A DNA stretch of 64,000 nt from Thermococcus sp. MV5 (GCF_012027425.1 NZ_SNUE01000005.1:1-64000); one strand, 5' to 3'. Counted from the first letter of the stretch, positions 15,749 to 24,481 are shown. Program-made: numbers and translations. Notes: a model not told the origin generated them from the sequence alone.

Positions 15749-15765
15749 GCAGAACGGGCTAATAT
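15640..15765 (+). ncRNA. Predicted omega RNA (TnpB guide RNA) at the IS607 right end
   Basis: The 3' end of tnpB holds two stackable hairpins: CCACCC paired with GGGTGG (15676-15700, with a GAAAGCC start) and the perfect 12-bp repeat at 15703-15714/15739-15750. Known omega RNAs overlap the tnpB 3' end and run past the element end into the guide, here predicted to begin near 15750. The ends are estimates. Confidence 0.5.
15703..15750 (+). repeat. 12-bp perfect inverted repeat spanning the tnpB stop
   Basis: GCCTACCCGTTA at 15703-15714 is matched by TAACGGGTAGGC at 15739-15750 with a 24-nt loop. It contains the tnpB stop codon and is the last structured part of the element. Confidence 0.85.
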
Positions 15766-15817
15766 GCTAACATGGCTTTTTCAAGCATTTTCCTTCAGGG
15801 CAAATGCCAAGTCACGC

Positions 15818-16024
15818 TTACCCCTCCAAGGCCTTAATAAACTCTTCGAAGGTTTTCACGGAAATTTCTTTTCCACTTGCTATAACATTTATATTACTGC
15901 ATTCATACTTAGCACATAGGCCAATGCACCCTTCAACACTGGTGTTGTAGCCTCTCTCTTCTAAGGACGTGATAATATCCTCTAATTTATCCCCGGCACA
16001 GAACTTACATACTTTAGCTTCCAT
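15818..16024 (-). CDS. Small Cys-rich thioredoxin-like [2Fe-2S]/DUF1450-like protein
   Basis: This 68-residue protein has VCKFCAG near the N terminus and CIGLCAKYEC in the middle. The arrangement resembles the DUF1450/YuzB and thioredoxin-like ferredoxin group; an Fe-S or metal-binding role is likely. The ATG at 16024 (MEAKVCKFC) follows GGTGAT. It lies between the IS607 element and the E1-like gene. A 270-nt AT-rich gap with no visible gene follows upstream. Confidence 0.65.
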   Translation of the reverse strand: MEAKVCKFCAGDKLEDIITSLEERGYNTSVEGCIGLCAKYECSNINVIASGKEISVKTFEEFIKALEG

Positions 16025-16310
16025 GAACATCACCAATCTTAATAATTTAGGTTATTTTATTGCGTTTATCTTTATCAATATGAGAAAATTTGGGAAGAAG
16101 AGTTTTCATTGTGAAAAATCTTAGTTCTCCCTTGAAAGTTCACTTGCAGGTCCCTTAGTCTTTGTACTTGTAATGGGTTTCTCCTTATTTCACGCCAAAA
16201 CTCATTGGAGCGTGATTTCTCTCAAGCAGTAGTCACGAGTTTGGGAGGTTCTTAGTAGTGAAGGGAATAAATTCATAAAGCCTTTTTCGTATTTCCTTTC
16301 GGTGAGATGT

Positions 16311-17270
16311 ATGATGGATTTCTCAAGGCACTTTCCGATCATTGGTATAGAGGGTCAAAGAAAACTGAGTGAGAGCACGGTTGGAGTAGTTGGTGCTGGA
16401 GCATTGGGGAGCTGGGAAGTCTATTTCCTCCATAAACTTGGGGTTGGAAAAATCGTTGTAGTAGATCGAGACTTTGTAGATGATAGCGACCTCCCTAGAA
16501 CGATTTATACTAAAGAAGACATCGGCAAACCAAAAGTTGAGGTTTTAAAAGAGAGGTTTGATGTTGAAGGATATTTTGAAGATTTAAATCCAGCAACAAT
16601 AGGAATTCTTGAGAAAGTAGATTTAATAATTGATGGGACTGATAATATTTATACGCGCCAGATAATAAACGACTATGCCGTAAAGAATAACACACCATGG
16701 ATTTACGTAGGAGTTCTGAGTACATATGGTAATATAATGCCGATAATTCCTGGAAAAACAGCCTGTTTTAGGTGTTTTATGCCAAAACTCCCTGAGAGAC
16801 CAATGCCAACATGTGCCGTCGCTGGGATAATGAGCTATGTTCCTTCATTAGCCGCTTCTATAGCAGTTGGTCTTGCTGTAAAAATCCTTTTGGGAGAAGA
16901 AATTAAAAGTGAGTTAATATTCTTTGATACAAAAACGCTTGAGTTCGAGAGGGTTGAAGTTCCTAGAAGAGAAGAATGTCCAGCTTGTGTAAAGAGGGAA
17001 TTTACATTCTTGGAAAAACACATGAAAATTGAAAGACTTTGTGATGGTTCAATCCAAGTTACACCTCCAGAGAAAATGAATGTAAATTTGGAAGATCTTG
17101 CGGGAAGGCTTGAAAAACTTGGGATAGGGTATCTTAAAACTTCTCAGTTTCTCCAGTTTGAAGATGATGAATATGAGATACTAATCTTTAAAAGTGGAAG
17201 GATGGTCATAAGAGGAGCTGAGGAAGAGAGAGAAGCAAAGAATTTATTTGCGCGCTATTTAGGTGGTTAA
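16311..17270 (+). CDS. E1-like adenylyltransferase (ThiF/MoeB/UbaA family)
   Basis: This 319-residue protein activates the C terminus of ubiquitin-like sulfur carriers by adenylation. The nucleotide-binding loop GAGALGSWEVYFLHKLGVG is near residue 30, with VVVDRDFVDDSDLPR next, then DGTDNIYTRQIIND and the Cys pairs CFRC and CPAC that bind zinc. A C-terminal extension of about 80 residues beyond the usual MoeB core (IERLCDGSIQVTPPEKMNV) is present; its fold is not clear. It overlaps or abuts thiI, so both probably act in sulfur transfer to tRNA or cofactors. GGTGA at 16301 sets the start at ATG 16311 (or 16314). Confidence 0.9.
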   Translation: MMDFSRHFPIIGIEGQRKLSESTVGVVGAGALGSWEVYFLHKLGVGKIVVVDRDFVDDSDLPRTIYTKEDIGKPKVEVLKERFDVEGYFEDLNPATIGILEKVDLIIDGTDNIYTRQIINDYAVKNNTPWIYVGVLSTYGNIMPIIPGKTACFRCFMPKLPERPMPTCAVAGIMSYVPSLAASIAVGLAVKILLGEEIKSELIFFDTKTLEFERVEVPRREECPACVKREFTFLEKHMKIERLCDGSIQVTPPEKMNVNLEDLAGRLEKLGIGYLKTSQFLQFEDDEYEILIFKSGRMVIRGAEEEREAKNLFARYLGG

Positions 17271-17271
17271 A

Positions 17272-18363
17272 GTGATAATAGTTAGATATGGAGAAATAGC
17301 AATAAAGCGTGGAAAAAGAAAGGAATTTGAGAGAAAACTCGCAAAGAACATTGAAAAGGCCTTAGAGAGGAAGGGGATAACTGGTAAAATTAAGCTTATC
17401 CGGGGGAGAATTCTTGTTGATGCTCCAAATGAGGCTGCAGAAATTATAGCAAAAGTTCCAGGTGTTGTTTCGGTTTCTCCAGCGGAGGTTATGGACTATA
17501 ACGAAATCCTAAACTACCTTAGAGAGGCTTTAAAAGGGAAATCACCAAGAAGTTTCAAAGTTGAGACACAAAGGCTTGATAAAACGTTTCTAAGGACCTC
17601 TGTAGAGGTGAATAGAGAAGTTGGAGCATTTGTTGTAAATGAATTTGGCTGGAAAGTAGATTTAGAGAATCCTGAACTTGTTATTGGAATCGAGATTATT
17701 GGTGGGAAAGTATATGTATTCTTTGAAAAGATTAAGGGGGTTGGAGGTCTTCCTGTTGGAACCCAGGGAAAGATCGTTGTTCTTTTAAGTGGAGGAATAG
17801 ATTCCCCTGTTGCAGCTTTTCTCATGCTTAAACGGGGCGCTGAAATAATTGCTGTCCATTTTGATCAAGGAATGAATGCAAGAAAGGTTGTTGAGAAAGT
17901 GGTAGAGATTTTAAACGATTACTCTCCAAATCCTATAGAATTAATAATCGAGAACCATTTTGAGATCCTCAAACCTTATGTACTTGCTTTAAATAAACTT
18001 GGCAGAAGAGAATGGACTTGCGTGGTCTGTAAAGTTGCCATGCTAAGAAGAGCAGCGGAAATAGCAAGAGAGAGGGGAGCACTTGCAATCGTCACAGGGG
18101 ATTCCCTTGGTCAAGTTGCCTCACAAACTTTAACAAATCTTTACTTTGAAACGATGAGTGTGAATTTTCCAATACACAGGCCACTTATTGGTTTGGACAA
18201 AGAGGAGATTGTGGGAATAGCTAGAAAGATAGGTACTTATGAAGCATTTCTTGAGTATCCTTACTGCGACTGCCCATTCAGACCAGAGAGAGTTGTTACG
18301 CAAGGTAAGCTTGAAGAATTCGAGAGGATCAGAGAAGAGTTAAAAAAGGAAAAAATAATTTGA
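17272..18363 (+). CDS. thiI: tRNA 4-thiouridine synthetase ThiI
   Basis: This 363-residue protein has a ferredoxin-like domain and THUMP domain (residues 1-165) and a PP-loop ATPase (VVLLSGGIDSPVAAFLML). ThiI adenylates U8 of tRNA before sulfur insertion. The rhodanese domain of the E. coli enzyme is absent, as in other archaea; instead there are Cys residues in EWTCVVCKVAM and YPYCDCPFRPE, the kind that hold an Fe-S cluster in the methanogen enzyme. AGGTGG five nt before supports the GTG at 17272, although an in-frame GTG at 17263 overlaps the gene before it. Confidence 0.93.
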   Translation: MIIVRYGEIAIKRGKRKEFERKLAKNIEKALERKGITGKIKLIRGRILVDAPNEAAEIIAKVPGVVSVSPAEVMDYNEILNYLREALKGKSPRSFKVETQRLDKTFLRTSVEVNREVGAFVVNEFGWKVDLENPELVIGIEIIGGKVYVFFEKIKGVGGLPVGTQGKIVVLLSGGIDSPVAAFLMLKRGAEIIAVHFDQGMNARKVVEKVVEILNDYSPNPIELIIENHFEILKPYVLALNKLGRREWTCVVCKVAMLRRAAEIARERGALAIVTGDSLGQVASQTLTNLYFETMSVNFPIHRPLIGLDKEEIVGIARKIGTYEAFLEYPYCDCPFRPERVVTQGKLEEFERIREELKKEKII

Positions 18364-18410
18364 AGTAAATACTTAAATAGTTGGGAAAACAAATTAGTTT
18401 GTGATGGAAT

Positions 18411-18935
18411 ATGTTGAGTGAAAAGATGTTAAAGGCCTTGAATGAGCAGTTGAATAGAGAGATGTACTCAGCATACCTCTATTTTGCCATGGCGGCCTAT
18501 TTTGATGATTTAAACTTTGAAGGCTTTTCTAGTTGGATGAAAGCTCAGGCGGAGGAGGAAGCTGAGCACGCATTAAGGTTTTATAATTACATCTATGATA
18601 GAAATGGGAGAGTAGAACTTAAAGAAATTCCTCAACCTCCAAAAGAATGGGAATCTCCAATTGAGGCCTTTAAAGCGGCTTACGAGCATGAGCAGTTCAT
18701 AAGCAAGTGTATAAATGAATTGGCCGCACTAGCAGAGGAAGAGAAAGACTATTCAACTAGATCTTTTCTTGAGTGGTTTATTAATGAACAAGTTGAAGAA
18801 GAAGCTAATGTAAAGAAAATTCTTGATAAGTTGAGGTTTGCGGAAAATAATCCCCAGATACTGTTTATGCTCGATAGAGAACTTGCATCTAGAGGGCCAA
18901 AGTTACTTACTCTTTTGATGCAAGGAGAGAAATGA
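18411..18935 (+). CDS. ftnA: Ferritin
   Basis: This 174-residue non-haem ferritin stores iron in a 24-subunit shell. Ferroxidase centre residues are in the expected places: Glu17 (NREMYSAY), Glu50 and His53 (EEEAEHAL), Glu94 (YEHEQ), Gln127, Glu130 and Glu131 (NEQVEEE). The length matches E. coli FtnA closely. It has its own promoter (CTTAAATAG near 18371). It precedes the suf genes and fits an iron and Fe-S handling neighbourhood. Confidence 0.96.
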   Translation: MLSEKMLKALNEQLNREMYSAYLYFAMAAYFDDLNFEGFSSWMKAQAEEEAEHALRFYNYIYDRNGRVELKEIPQPPKEWESPIEAFKAAYEHEQFISKCINELAALAEEEKDYSTRSFLEWFINEQVEEEANVKKILDKLRFAENNPQILFMLDRELASRGPKLLTLLMQGEK

Positions 18936-19085
18936 AGTTATCGTTTTTACTTTATTTCTAATTTTTGTTTTTGAGTAAAGTTTTAAGCCCCTCATGTATC
19001 TTTGTTATTGCTCATTTTTGAGTAGAAAACTTTTAAAAGTACTTTCTCTTACACAAAAATGTACCGATAATGGACGGTGATGGTC

Positions 19086-19811
19086 ATGTTAAGAGCTGAG
19101 AATCTGAGGGTAAAAGTGGAGGACAAGGAAATTCTCAAGGGTATTAGTCTCATCGTTGATGATGGAGAGCTTCATGTGGTAATGGGTCCTAATGGGAGCG
19201 GGAAATCAACACTAGCCTTAACAATAGCTGGTCATCCCAAATATCAGGTGATAAATGGGAAAATTATTTTTAATGGAGAGGATATAACTAACTTACCTCC
19301 TGAAGAGAGAGTTAGAAGAGGCATTTTCTTGAGTTTTCAGCATCCTGTTGAAGTGGAGGGAGTGAAAGTTATTCAATTCTTGCAGAGAGTATTGAAGAAC
19401 CTCAAAAACCTTGATGAAATCCAAGCTTATGAAATTATTTTTGCCGCTGTTCAAGAACTTGGTCTTGATGATTCAATGCTTACACGATTCTTAAATGTTG
19501 GATTTTCTGGTGGAGAAAGGAAAAAGTTGGAGATGTTACAAGCTTATCTTGTGAGACCAAAACTTCTTATTCTTGATGAGCCAGATAGTGGAGTTGATGT
19601 TGATTCTCTTAAGGTTATTGCGAGGATTATAAATAAGCTTCACGAAGAAGGTACTGCAATTTTACTTATAACACATTATGGTAGGATTCTAGAGCACTTA
19701 AAGCCTCACAGAGTGCACGTGATCAAAGAAGGAAAAATAGTCGCATCTGGAGGGATTGAACTAGTTAAAACTATCGAGGAGAAGGGTTTTGCGGCGGTGG
19801 AAGCATTATGA
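19086..19811 (+). CDS. sufC: SufC, Fe-S cluster assembly ATPase
   Basis: This 241-residue ABC-type ATPase of the SUF machinery has Walker A GPNGSGKST, signature FSGGERKKLE and Walker B LLILDEPDSGVD. SufC drives the SufBD scaffold that builds Fe-S clusters in the cytosol. GGTGA at 19076-19080 places the start at ATG 19086; an in-frame GTG at 19077 lies inside that ribosome binding site. A TATA-like CTTTTAAAAG lies near 19030. Its stop overlaps the sufB start by 4 nt, giving a sufCBD operon. Confidence 0.96.
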   Translation: MLRAENLRVKVEDKEILKGISLIVDDGELHVVMGPNGSGKSTLALTIAGHPKYQVINGKIIFNGEDITNLPPEERVRRGIFLSFQHPVEVEGVKVIQFLQRVLKNLKNLDEIQAYEIIFAAVQELGLDDSMLTRFLNVGFSGGERKKLEMLQAYLVRPKLLILDEPDSGVDVDSLKVIARIINKLHEEGTAILLITHYGRILEHLKPHRVHVIKEGKIVASGGIELVKTIEEKGFAAVEAL

Positions 19812-21235
19812 GTGAGCGACCAAGACTTGAAGAAATTCTAAAAGCTGGTTCTTTAGAGGAAATTCTTGGAACTGCAGTGCCTTATCCTAAAGAAATTGAG
19901 CTCAAAGGAAAAATAAGTAAAAGTATTATTGAAGAACTTTCAAGGATAAAGAATGAGCCAGAGTGGATGTTTAGACACAGACTTAAAGCGTTAGAACTCT
20001 TTGAAAAATTGCCCATGCCAAAGTGGGTTGTGGGTATTGAAGAGCTCGATCTTGAGAACCTTGTCCTGTACACGAAACCTGAACTTGAGAAGGAAGTTAA
20101 AGATTGGGAGGATTTACCGGAAAACATAAGGAAAACCTTTGAGAGGTTGAATATTCCGGAGATAGAGAAAAGGTTTCTTTCTGGTTTAACGGCAGTTTTT
20201 GATAGTGAGAGTGTTTATTCTCAGCTTAAAGACGAATTTGAAAAGAAAGGAATAATCATGCTTCCCATGGAAGAGGCTGTTAGAAAATACCCTGATATGG
20301 TAAAACGTTATTTTGGTAAAGTATTTCCTGCGGGAGAGCACAAGTTCTCTGCGTTGCATCACGCCCTCTGGAGTGGGGGGGCTTTTGTTTATATCCCCAA
20401 AGGAGTTCGTGTCCCATTCCCTATTGAAGCATTCTTTGTAATAGGTTCGGCTTTAGAGGGACAGTTTGAACATACTCTCGTAGTTGCAGACGAGGGAAGT
20501 TATGTCCATTTTATTGAAGGATGTTCCGCACCGATGTATAAAGGCTTCTCCTTCCACGATGGGATGGTTGAGATTTATGCTCACAAAAACGCCACAGTCA
20601 AGTTCACCACCATACAAAACTGGAGTCGCAATGTTATAAACTTCAATAATAAGAGAGCGATAATTGAGGAGAATGCTTACGTGGAGTGGATTGAAGGGAG
20701 TATTGGCAGCATGATAACATATACGTATCCTTCCAGCGTTCTCAAAGGTGATTATTCGAGAACTGCTCAGTATGTTGTCTCACTTAGCAATGGTCCATTT
20801 ATGAAAGATACTGGCGCAAAAAGCTTTCATGTAGGTAAGAATACCAGTTCAAAGATAGTCTCCAAGAGTATAAGTGCTAATGGGGGTATAAACATCTACA
20901 GAGGCCTTGTAAGGATAGTTAAGGGGGCAAAAAACTCAACAGCAACTGTCTCATGTGACTCACTAATATTGGATGAGGAGAGCAAGGCTTATACATACCC
21001 GCACAACCAGAATAACGAGCCAACAGCCAGCATAATTCACGAGGCAACTACTGGAAAACTTAGTGAGGAGAAACTTTTCTACTTAAATGCGAGGGGTATA
21101 AAAGAGGAAGAAGCGAAGAGCCTCATAGTTCTTGGTTTCATCAGCGAAATACTTGAAGGATTGCCCTTTGAATACGTAGAGGTTCTAAAGAAAGTTATAG
21201 AGCTTGAATTCGGCGAAGTGGGGGGTGTTGGTTGA
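19808..21235 (+). CDS. sufB: SufB, Fe-S cluster scaffold protein
   Basis: This 475-residue SufB has the long beta-helix core typical of the family (FVYIPKGVRVPFPIEAFFVIG, TVKFTTIQNWSRNVINF, YVEWIEGSIGSMITYTYPSSVLKG) and the C-terminal SYN-like segment AYTYPHNQNNEPTASIIHEATTGKLSEE. It forms the scaffold with SufD and SufC. The length is normal. It overlaps sufC by 4 nt and sufD by one base, so translation is coupled. Confidence 0.96.
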   Translation: MSERPRLEEILKAGSLEEILGTAVPYPKEIELKGKISKSIIEELSRIKNEPEWMFRHRLKALELFEKLPMPKWVVGIEELDLENLVLYTKPELEKEVKDWEDLPENIRKTFERLNIPEIEKRFLSGLTAVFDSESVYSQLKDEFEKKGIIMLPMEEAVRKYPDMVKRYFGKVFPAGEHKFSALHHALWSGGAFVYIPKGVRVPFPIEAFFVIGSALEGQFEHTLVVADEGSYVHFIEGCSAPMYKGFSFHDGMVEIYAHKNATVKFTTIQNWSRNVINFNNKRAIIEENAYVEWIEGSIGSMITYTYPSSVLKGDYSRTAQYVVSLSNGPFMKDTGAKSFHVGKNTSSKIVSKSISANGGINIYRGLVRIVKGAKNSTATVSCDSLILDEESKAYTYPHNQNNEPTASIIHEATTGKLSEEKLFYLNARGIKEEEAKSLIVLGFISEILEGLPFEYVEVLKKVIELEFGEVGGVG

Positions 21236-22350
21236 TGGTTGCTAAGAAATTCCCTAATGATCACATAAATCTCGAAAACCTTGAGTACCAGAAATACGGT
21301 GATAGCCCAACAATAAAGAGCTATACTAAGTGGGAACTCTTTGAGGAGAATTCCCCCTTAAGGCTTCCAACTGAAGCAAAAGCTGGAAGCGTCATGGTAA
21401 GTCCTCATGTGTTGCTTTCTGGAAGTGAGGTCTTCTTCAACTTACCGGAGGGTGTTGAACTTGCTGAAGGAAAATTAGGCCTTTCACACCCAGAAGAGTC
21501 CCGAATACTGGGTTTCCATTTTTATGCTTTAAAAAAGCCATATCGCTTGAAGATAACTAGAGATTTAATAAAACCCCTCATAATAGTTTCTCATCTTTCG
21601 GAAAGAGCTTTTGTAAGCCATCATATTAGTATAGAGGCAGAAAACGTGAAGGCACCCATAATTATTTATGACTTGGCTAAAAAAGGTACTAAATCTTTTA
21701 TAGTTGAGTTAAAGACTAGAGATAGTGAACTTGAGGTACTCACAGTAGGGAAGCACAGAAGTATTTCTCACTATCTGCTAAGGGCGAGTCTTGGTATTAA
21801 TGCTAAAGTTAAAGCTTTCACTGTTATTAGCGGTGGAGAAATGAGCCATCATAGAGAAGATTATTCATTAGAAGGAAGAGGTAGCGAACTTATCCTACGT
21901 GGAATACCAATAGCAATAAACTCTGCCATTGACTATCTTACTAATGTTCTTCAGCATGGTGAAAGAACTGAGAGTGAAACTAGGGTTCATGGATTTTCTT
22001 ACAAAGAGGGCTGGCTTGTACATAGGGGAACTGCGAAGGTCTTTGAGAGTGCTAAAAACTCTTCCAGTAAGGTTATTTCCACCATAACTGTCATGGATGA
22101 AGGTTCTCTTGGAGTAAGTGTTCCAATGCTTGAGGTAGATACAGGGGAGATTGAGGAAGCTTCACATTCTTCAGCTATCCATCAGTTTGATGAGGATGCA
22201 CTGTTTTATCTACGATCTAGAGGCTTGAGTGGAGAGGAGGCACTAGATCTTTTTGTACATGGTATAGGGGAGGCGCTGAGTGGCCATCTTGAGAGACTCA
22301 AGGGTAAGGCGAGGAGCAACGTAGTGGAGCTCATCGAGGGAGTGCTTTGA
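21235..22350 (+). CDS. sufD: SufD, Fe-S scaffold partner
   Basis: This 371-residue SufD-like protein has the shared SufBD beta-helix (AKVFESAKNSSSKVISTITVMDEGSLGVSVPMLEVDTGEIEEASHSSAIHQFDEDALFYLRSRGL). The ATG overlaps the sufB stop by one base. The N-terminal part is divergent, as usual for archaeal SufD. It completes a sufCBD operon without sufE or sufS; the cysteine desulfurase must be encoded elsewhere or be replaced by sulfide. Confidence 0.92.
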   Translation: MVAKKFPNDHINLENLEYQKYGDSPTIKSYTKWELFEENSPLRLPTEAKAGSVMVSPHVLLSGSEVFFNLPEGVELAEGKLGLSHPEESRILGFHFYALKKPYRLKITRDLIKPLIIVSHLSERAFVSHHISIEAENVKAPIIIYDLAKKGTKSFIVELKTRDSELEVLTVGKHRSISHYLLRASLGINAKVKAFTVISGGEMSHHREDYSLEGRGSELILRGIPIAINSAIDYLTNVLQHGERTESETRVHGFSYKEGWLVHRGTAKVFESAKNSSSKVISTITVMDEGSLGVSVPMLEVDTGEIEEASHSSAIHQFDEDALFYLRSRGLSGEEALDLFVHGIGEALSGHLERLKGKARSNVVELIEGVL

Positions 22351-22400
22351 CTTTTATTTTTATCTTAATATTGTTTAACACTGCTGGTTTCGGTTTAAAA

Positions 22401-22700
22401 CCTGAAGGAAGTTCTGAAAAAGGAATCTCTTCCTTCATCCCCTACGGGGAGGCTGATGTGGTACTCGTCGTTGAGCCAATAGAAGCGCTTTTGGTGTATT
22501 TACTCCCTTAGACCAAGTGCTCTGCGAAATAAATGCATTCAAATTCACTGAAGAGGCAAGAACGGTTATTGTTTAAAATGTTGTCTTTGTCGAGTTTAAG
22601 CACCCTTTCGGATTCCCGATAGAAAAAGATACGAGAATTGAAGCAGTACCAGCCAACATGCCTAAGAGGGTGTTGAAGCATTTTAAATTTGTTCTTCAAA
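22401..22700 (+). pseudogene. Decayed 2-oxoacid:ferredoxin oxidoreductase gamma-type (iorB-like) fragment
   Basis: The frame from 22401 reads PEGSSEKGISSFIPYGEADV and continues VLVVEPIEALLVYLLP before a TAG at 22509. This resembles the IorB segment with VPEGKADVILSFEPVEAL. Further downstream, another frame gives FTEEARTVIV, a stop, then NVVFVEFKHPFG and RIEAVPANMPKRVLKHFKF, which recall the end of the same family. Several stops and shifts separate the pieces and there is no start or ribosome binding site. I infer a gene relic; the similarity is from memory of IorB, not from a search. Confidence 0.45.
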
Positions 22701-22737
22701 GTGTAAGCATTCGTCCTCGGAACTTTTCATTTTATTA

Positions 22738-22764
22738 GGCAAACCTATATAAATTAGGTCTGCC
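22738..22764 (+). promoter_or_regulatory. Inverted repeat enclosing the TATA box of the peroxiredoxin gene
   Basis: GGCAAACCTA (22738-22747) and TAGGTCTGCC (22755-22764) pair at nine of ten positions. The seven bases between them complete a TATA box (CTATATAAAT). A protein bound here would block TBP directly. Transcription would begin near 22775, just before the ribosome binding site. Confidence 0.65.
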
Positions 22765-22787
22765 AACATAATAGTGAGGTGAATCGA

Positions 22788-23357
22788 ATGGTGAAGATTG
22801 GAGAAATCATCCCGGACTTCGAAGCCGATGCGTACCTCCCAGAAAAGGACGAGATAGGAAAGGTTAAGCTTTCCGATTATAGGGGGAAGTGGGTAGTCCT
22901 GGCGTTCTATCCGGCTGACTTTACCTTTGTTTGCCCGACGGAGCTTGAGGAGCTTGCGGAATATTATGAAGAGTTCAAAAAAGAAGGTGCAGAAATTTTA
23001 AGTGTCTCTACAGACACGGCTTATGTTCACAAAGCTTGGCACGACACGTCTTCGGCGATAAGGAAGATACGCTATCCCATGCTTGCTGATCCAGCTGGAA
23101 AGGTCTGCAGGCTCTTCGGCACCTACATCGAGGATGAAGGTGTTTCGTGGAGGGCTACATTCATAATCGACCCTGACGGAAAAATCGTCCACATGGAGAT
23201 GCATGATCTGAGTATAGGTAGAAGTGCTAAAGAAATACTCAGACGCCTTAGAGCTTCTAAATATGTGAGAGAACATCCTGGTCAGGTTTGTCCAGCAAGT
23301 TGGGAACCTGGAAAGGAAACGCTTAAGATGGATCTTGATTTGGTAGGAAAAATCTGA
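22788..23357 (+). CDS. Peroxiredoxin (AhpC/TSA family)
   Basis: This 189-residue typical 2-Cys peroxiredoxin has the peroxidatic Cys in FYPADFTFVCPTELEE (near residue 47) and the resolving Cys in HPGQVCPASWEPG (near residue 168). It reduces hydrogen peroxide and organic hydroperoxides with electrons from a thioredoxin-type partner. The start is ATG 22788 after AGGTGA; an in-frame GTG at 22779 is part of that site. The promoter carries a striking inverted repeat around its TATA box. The length and motifs are intact. Confidence 0.95.
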   Translation: MVKIGEIIPDFEADAYLPEKDEIGKVKLSDYRGKWVVLAFYPADFTFVCPTELEELAEYYEEFKKEGAEILSVSTDTAYVHKAWHDTSSAIRKIRYPMLADPAGKVCRLFGTYIEDEGVSWRATFIIDPDGKIVHMEMHDLSIGRSAKEILRRLRASKYVREHPGQVCPASWEPGKETLKMDLDLVGKI

Positions 23358-23592
23358 TCCTTTCTTTTTATTTTGGAAACTTTGAAGGTGGTTTTCATTG
23401 ATTTTTAAAGGTTACATGTTTATGAATTTCACAGTTCTGTAGAATTTCTTTGAAATCCTCTAATTAAAAGTTCTTATCTCGAAGTTAACATGTTTGGTAT
23501 ATGGTATGCCCATGTTACTTTACTAGCCCTTTATAACCCGGATCTAAAATCTTCAATTTGGTAAAGGTAAAATTCATAAGCTTGTCGAGATA
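23358..23592. other. AT-rich gap between peroxiredoxin and FTR1 genes
   Basis: I see no gene here. The only supported signal in the gap is the DtxR-like palindrome at its right end, listed separately. Confidence 0.5.
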
Positions 23593-23610
23593 TTTTAGAC
23601 TAACCTAAAA
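23593..23610 (+). promoter_or_regulatory. DtxR/IdeR-like box before the iron permease
   Basis: TTTTAG-ACTAAC-CTAAAA has perfect six-base arms and its right half contains CTAACCTAA, the half-site of the bacterial DtxR/IdeR consensus. It lies 17 nt before the start codon of the FTR1 gene, a position for iron-dependent repression. Confidence 0.5.
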
Positions 23611-23626
23611 GTAGAGGTGAGAATAA

Positions 23627-24481
23627 ATGATAGGTCAGTTCCTGATAACATTTAGAGAAGCACTTGAAGCTGCTATAATAGTAGCCATTATTATTGCGTA
23701 TCTTAAACGAACCAAGAGGGGAAATCAGGTTAAAGATGTTTGGATAGGAGCTGGTCTTTCAATAATAGCTAGTATACTATTAGGCGCAATAATTCTCAAG
23801 ATCTATGGGGGCCTAGAAGAAAAAGAACTTTTTGAAGGGATAGCCTCCTATCTAGCTGTAATAGTGCTTACTAGTATGATATACTGGATGGCCACAAAGG
23901 GGAAGAATATTAAAATAGAAATAGAGAATAAAGTCAGCAGAGCAATAAGCCCCCTGGCTTTAATTAGTTTCACGTTTATAGTGGTGTTTAGAGAGGGCTT
24001 AGAAACTGTTCTGTTTCTCACGCCATTTGCTACGCAGGATCTTAGTAGTACTTTGATAGGTTTAATAAGTGGCCTTGTTGGAGCCTTGGCTTTAGCGTAC
24101 TTGATTTATGGTGTTGGAATGAGAATAAACCTTAGGACTTTCTTTTATTATAGTTCAATACTTCTTGTATTTGTAGCTGCAGGTTTAGCAGGCTATGGAA
24201 CTCACGAACTCATAGAGTGGGCAGAAGAGGAGGGAGTCTCATTAGGCTTCTTTGAGGAGACAGCATATGACCTTGGAATTCCAAAGGATAGCGTATGGTC
24301 TCATAAGGGAGTTATAGGGTCAGTGTTTGCTGTCCTTTTTGGGTATTCAACAAGTATGGAATGGGGAAGAGTTCTTGTGCAATTTGGATATCTACTACTT
24401 GCTTTATACCTAGTGTTTAGGGCATATGGAAAGGAACCAGCAGCAAGCATTAGAAATGAAAGATTCAAGACTTCTGCTTGA
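23627..24481 (+). CDS. FTR1-family high-affinity iron permease
   Basis: This 284-residue integral membrane protein has about seven membrane segments. Both family motifs are present: LITFREALEAAIIVAIIIAYL near the N terminus and FTFIVVFREGLETVLFL in the middle (two RE[AG]xE iron-binding motifs). The single protein takes up iron without the ferroxidase partner of fungi. AGAGGTGAGAATAA precedes the ATG. The DtxR-like palindrome upstream and the iron-sulfur neighbourhood support the function. CoA-binding and DUF302 genes follow downstream. Confidence 0.9.
   Translation: MIGQFLITFREALEAAIIVAIIIAYLKRTKRGNQVKDVWIGAGLSIIASILLGAIILKIYGGLEEKELFEGIASYLAVIVLTSMIYWMATKGKNIKIEIENKVSRAISPLALISFTFIVVFREGLETVLFLTPFATQDLSSTLIGLISGLVGALALAYLIYGVGMRINLRTFFYYSSILLVFVAAGLAGYGTHELIEWAEEEGVSLGFFEETAYDLGIPKDSVWSHKGVIGSVFAVLFGYSTSMEWGRVLVQFGYLLLALYLVFRAYGKEPAASIRNERFKTSA

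Larger units (their letters stand above)
13934..15760 (+). mobile_element. IS607-type insertion sequence with TnpA and TnpB
   Basis: The element codes for a serine-recombinase TnpA with MerR-type DNA-binding domain and a TnpB, overlapping by 20 nt, the hallmark arrangement of IS607. Both frames are full length with catalytic residues present. IS607 elements have no terminal inverted repeats, so the boundaries are approximate: I place the left end near the tnpA promoter (TTTAAATATT, 13935-13944) and the right end just past the hairpin that spans the tnpB stop. The higher GC content of the coding part contrasts with the AT-rich flanks, which fits acquisition from elsewhere. Confidence 0.85.
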
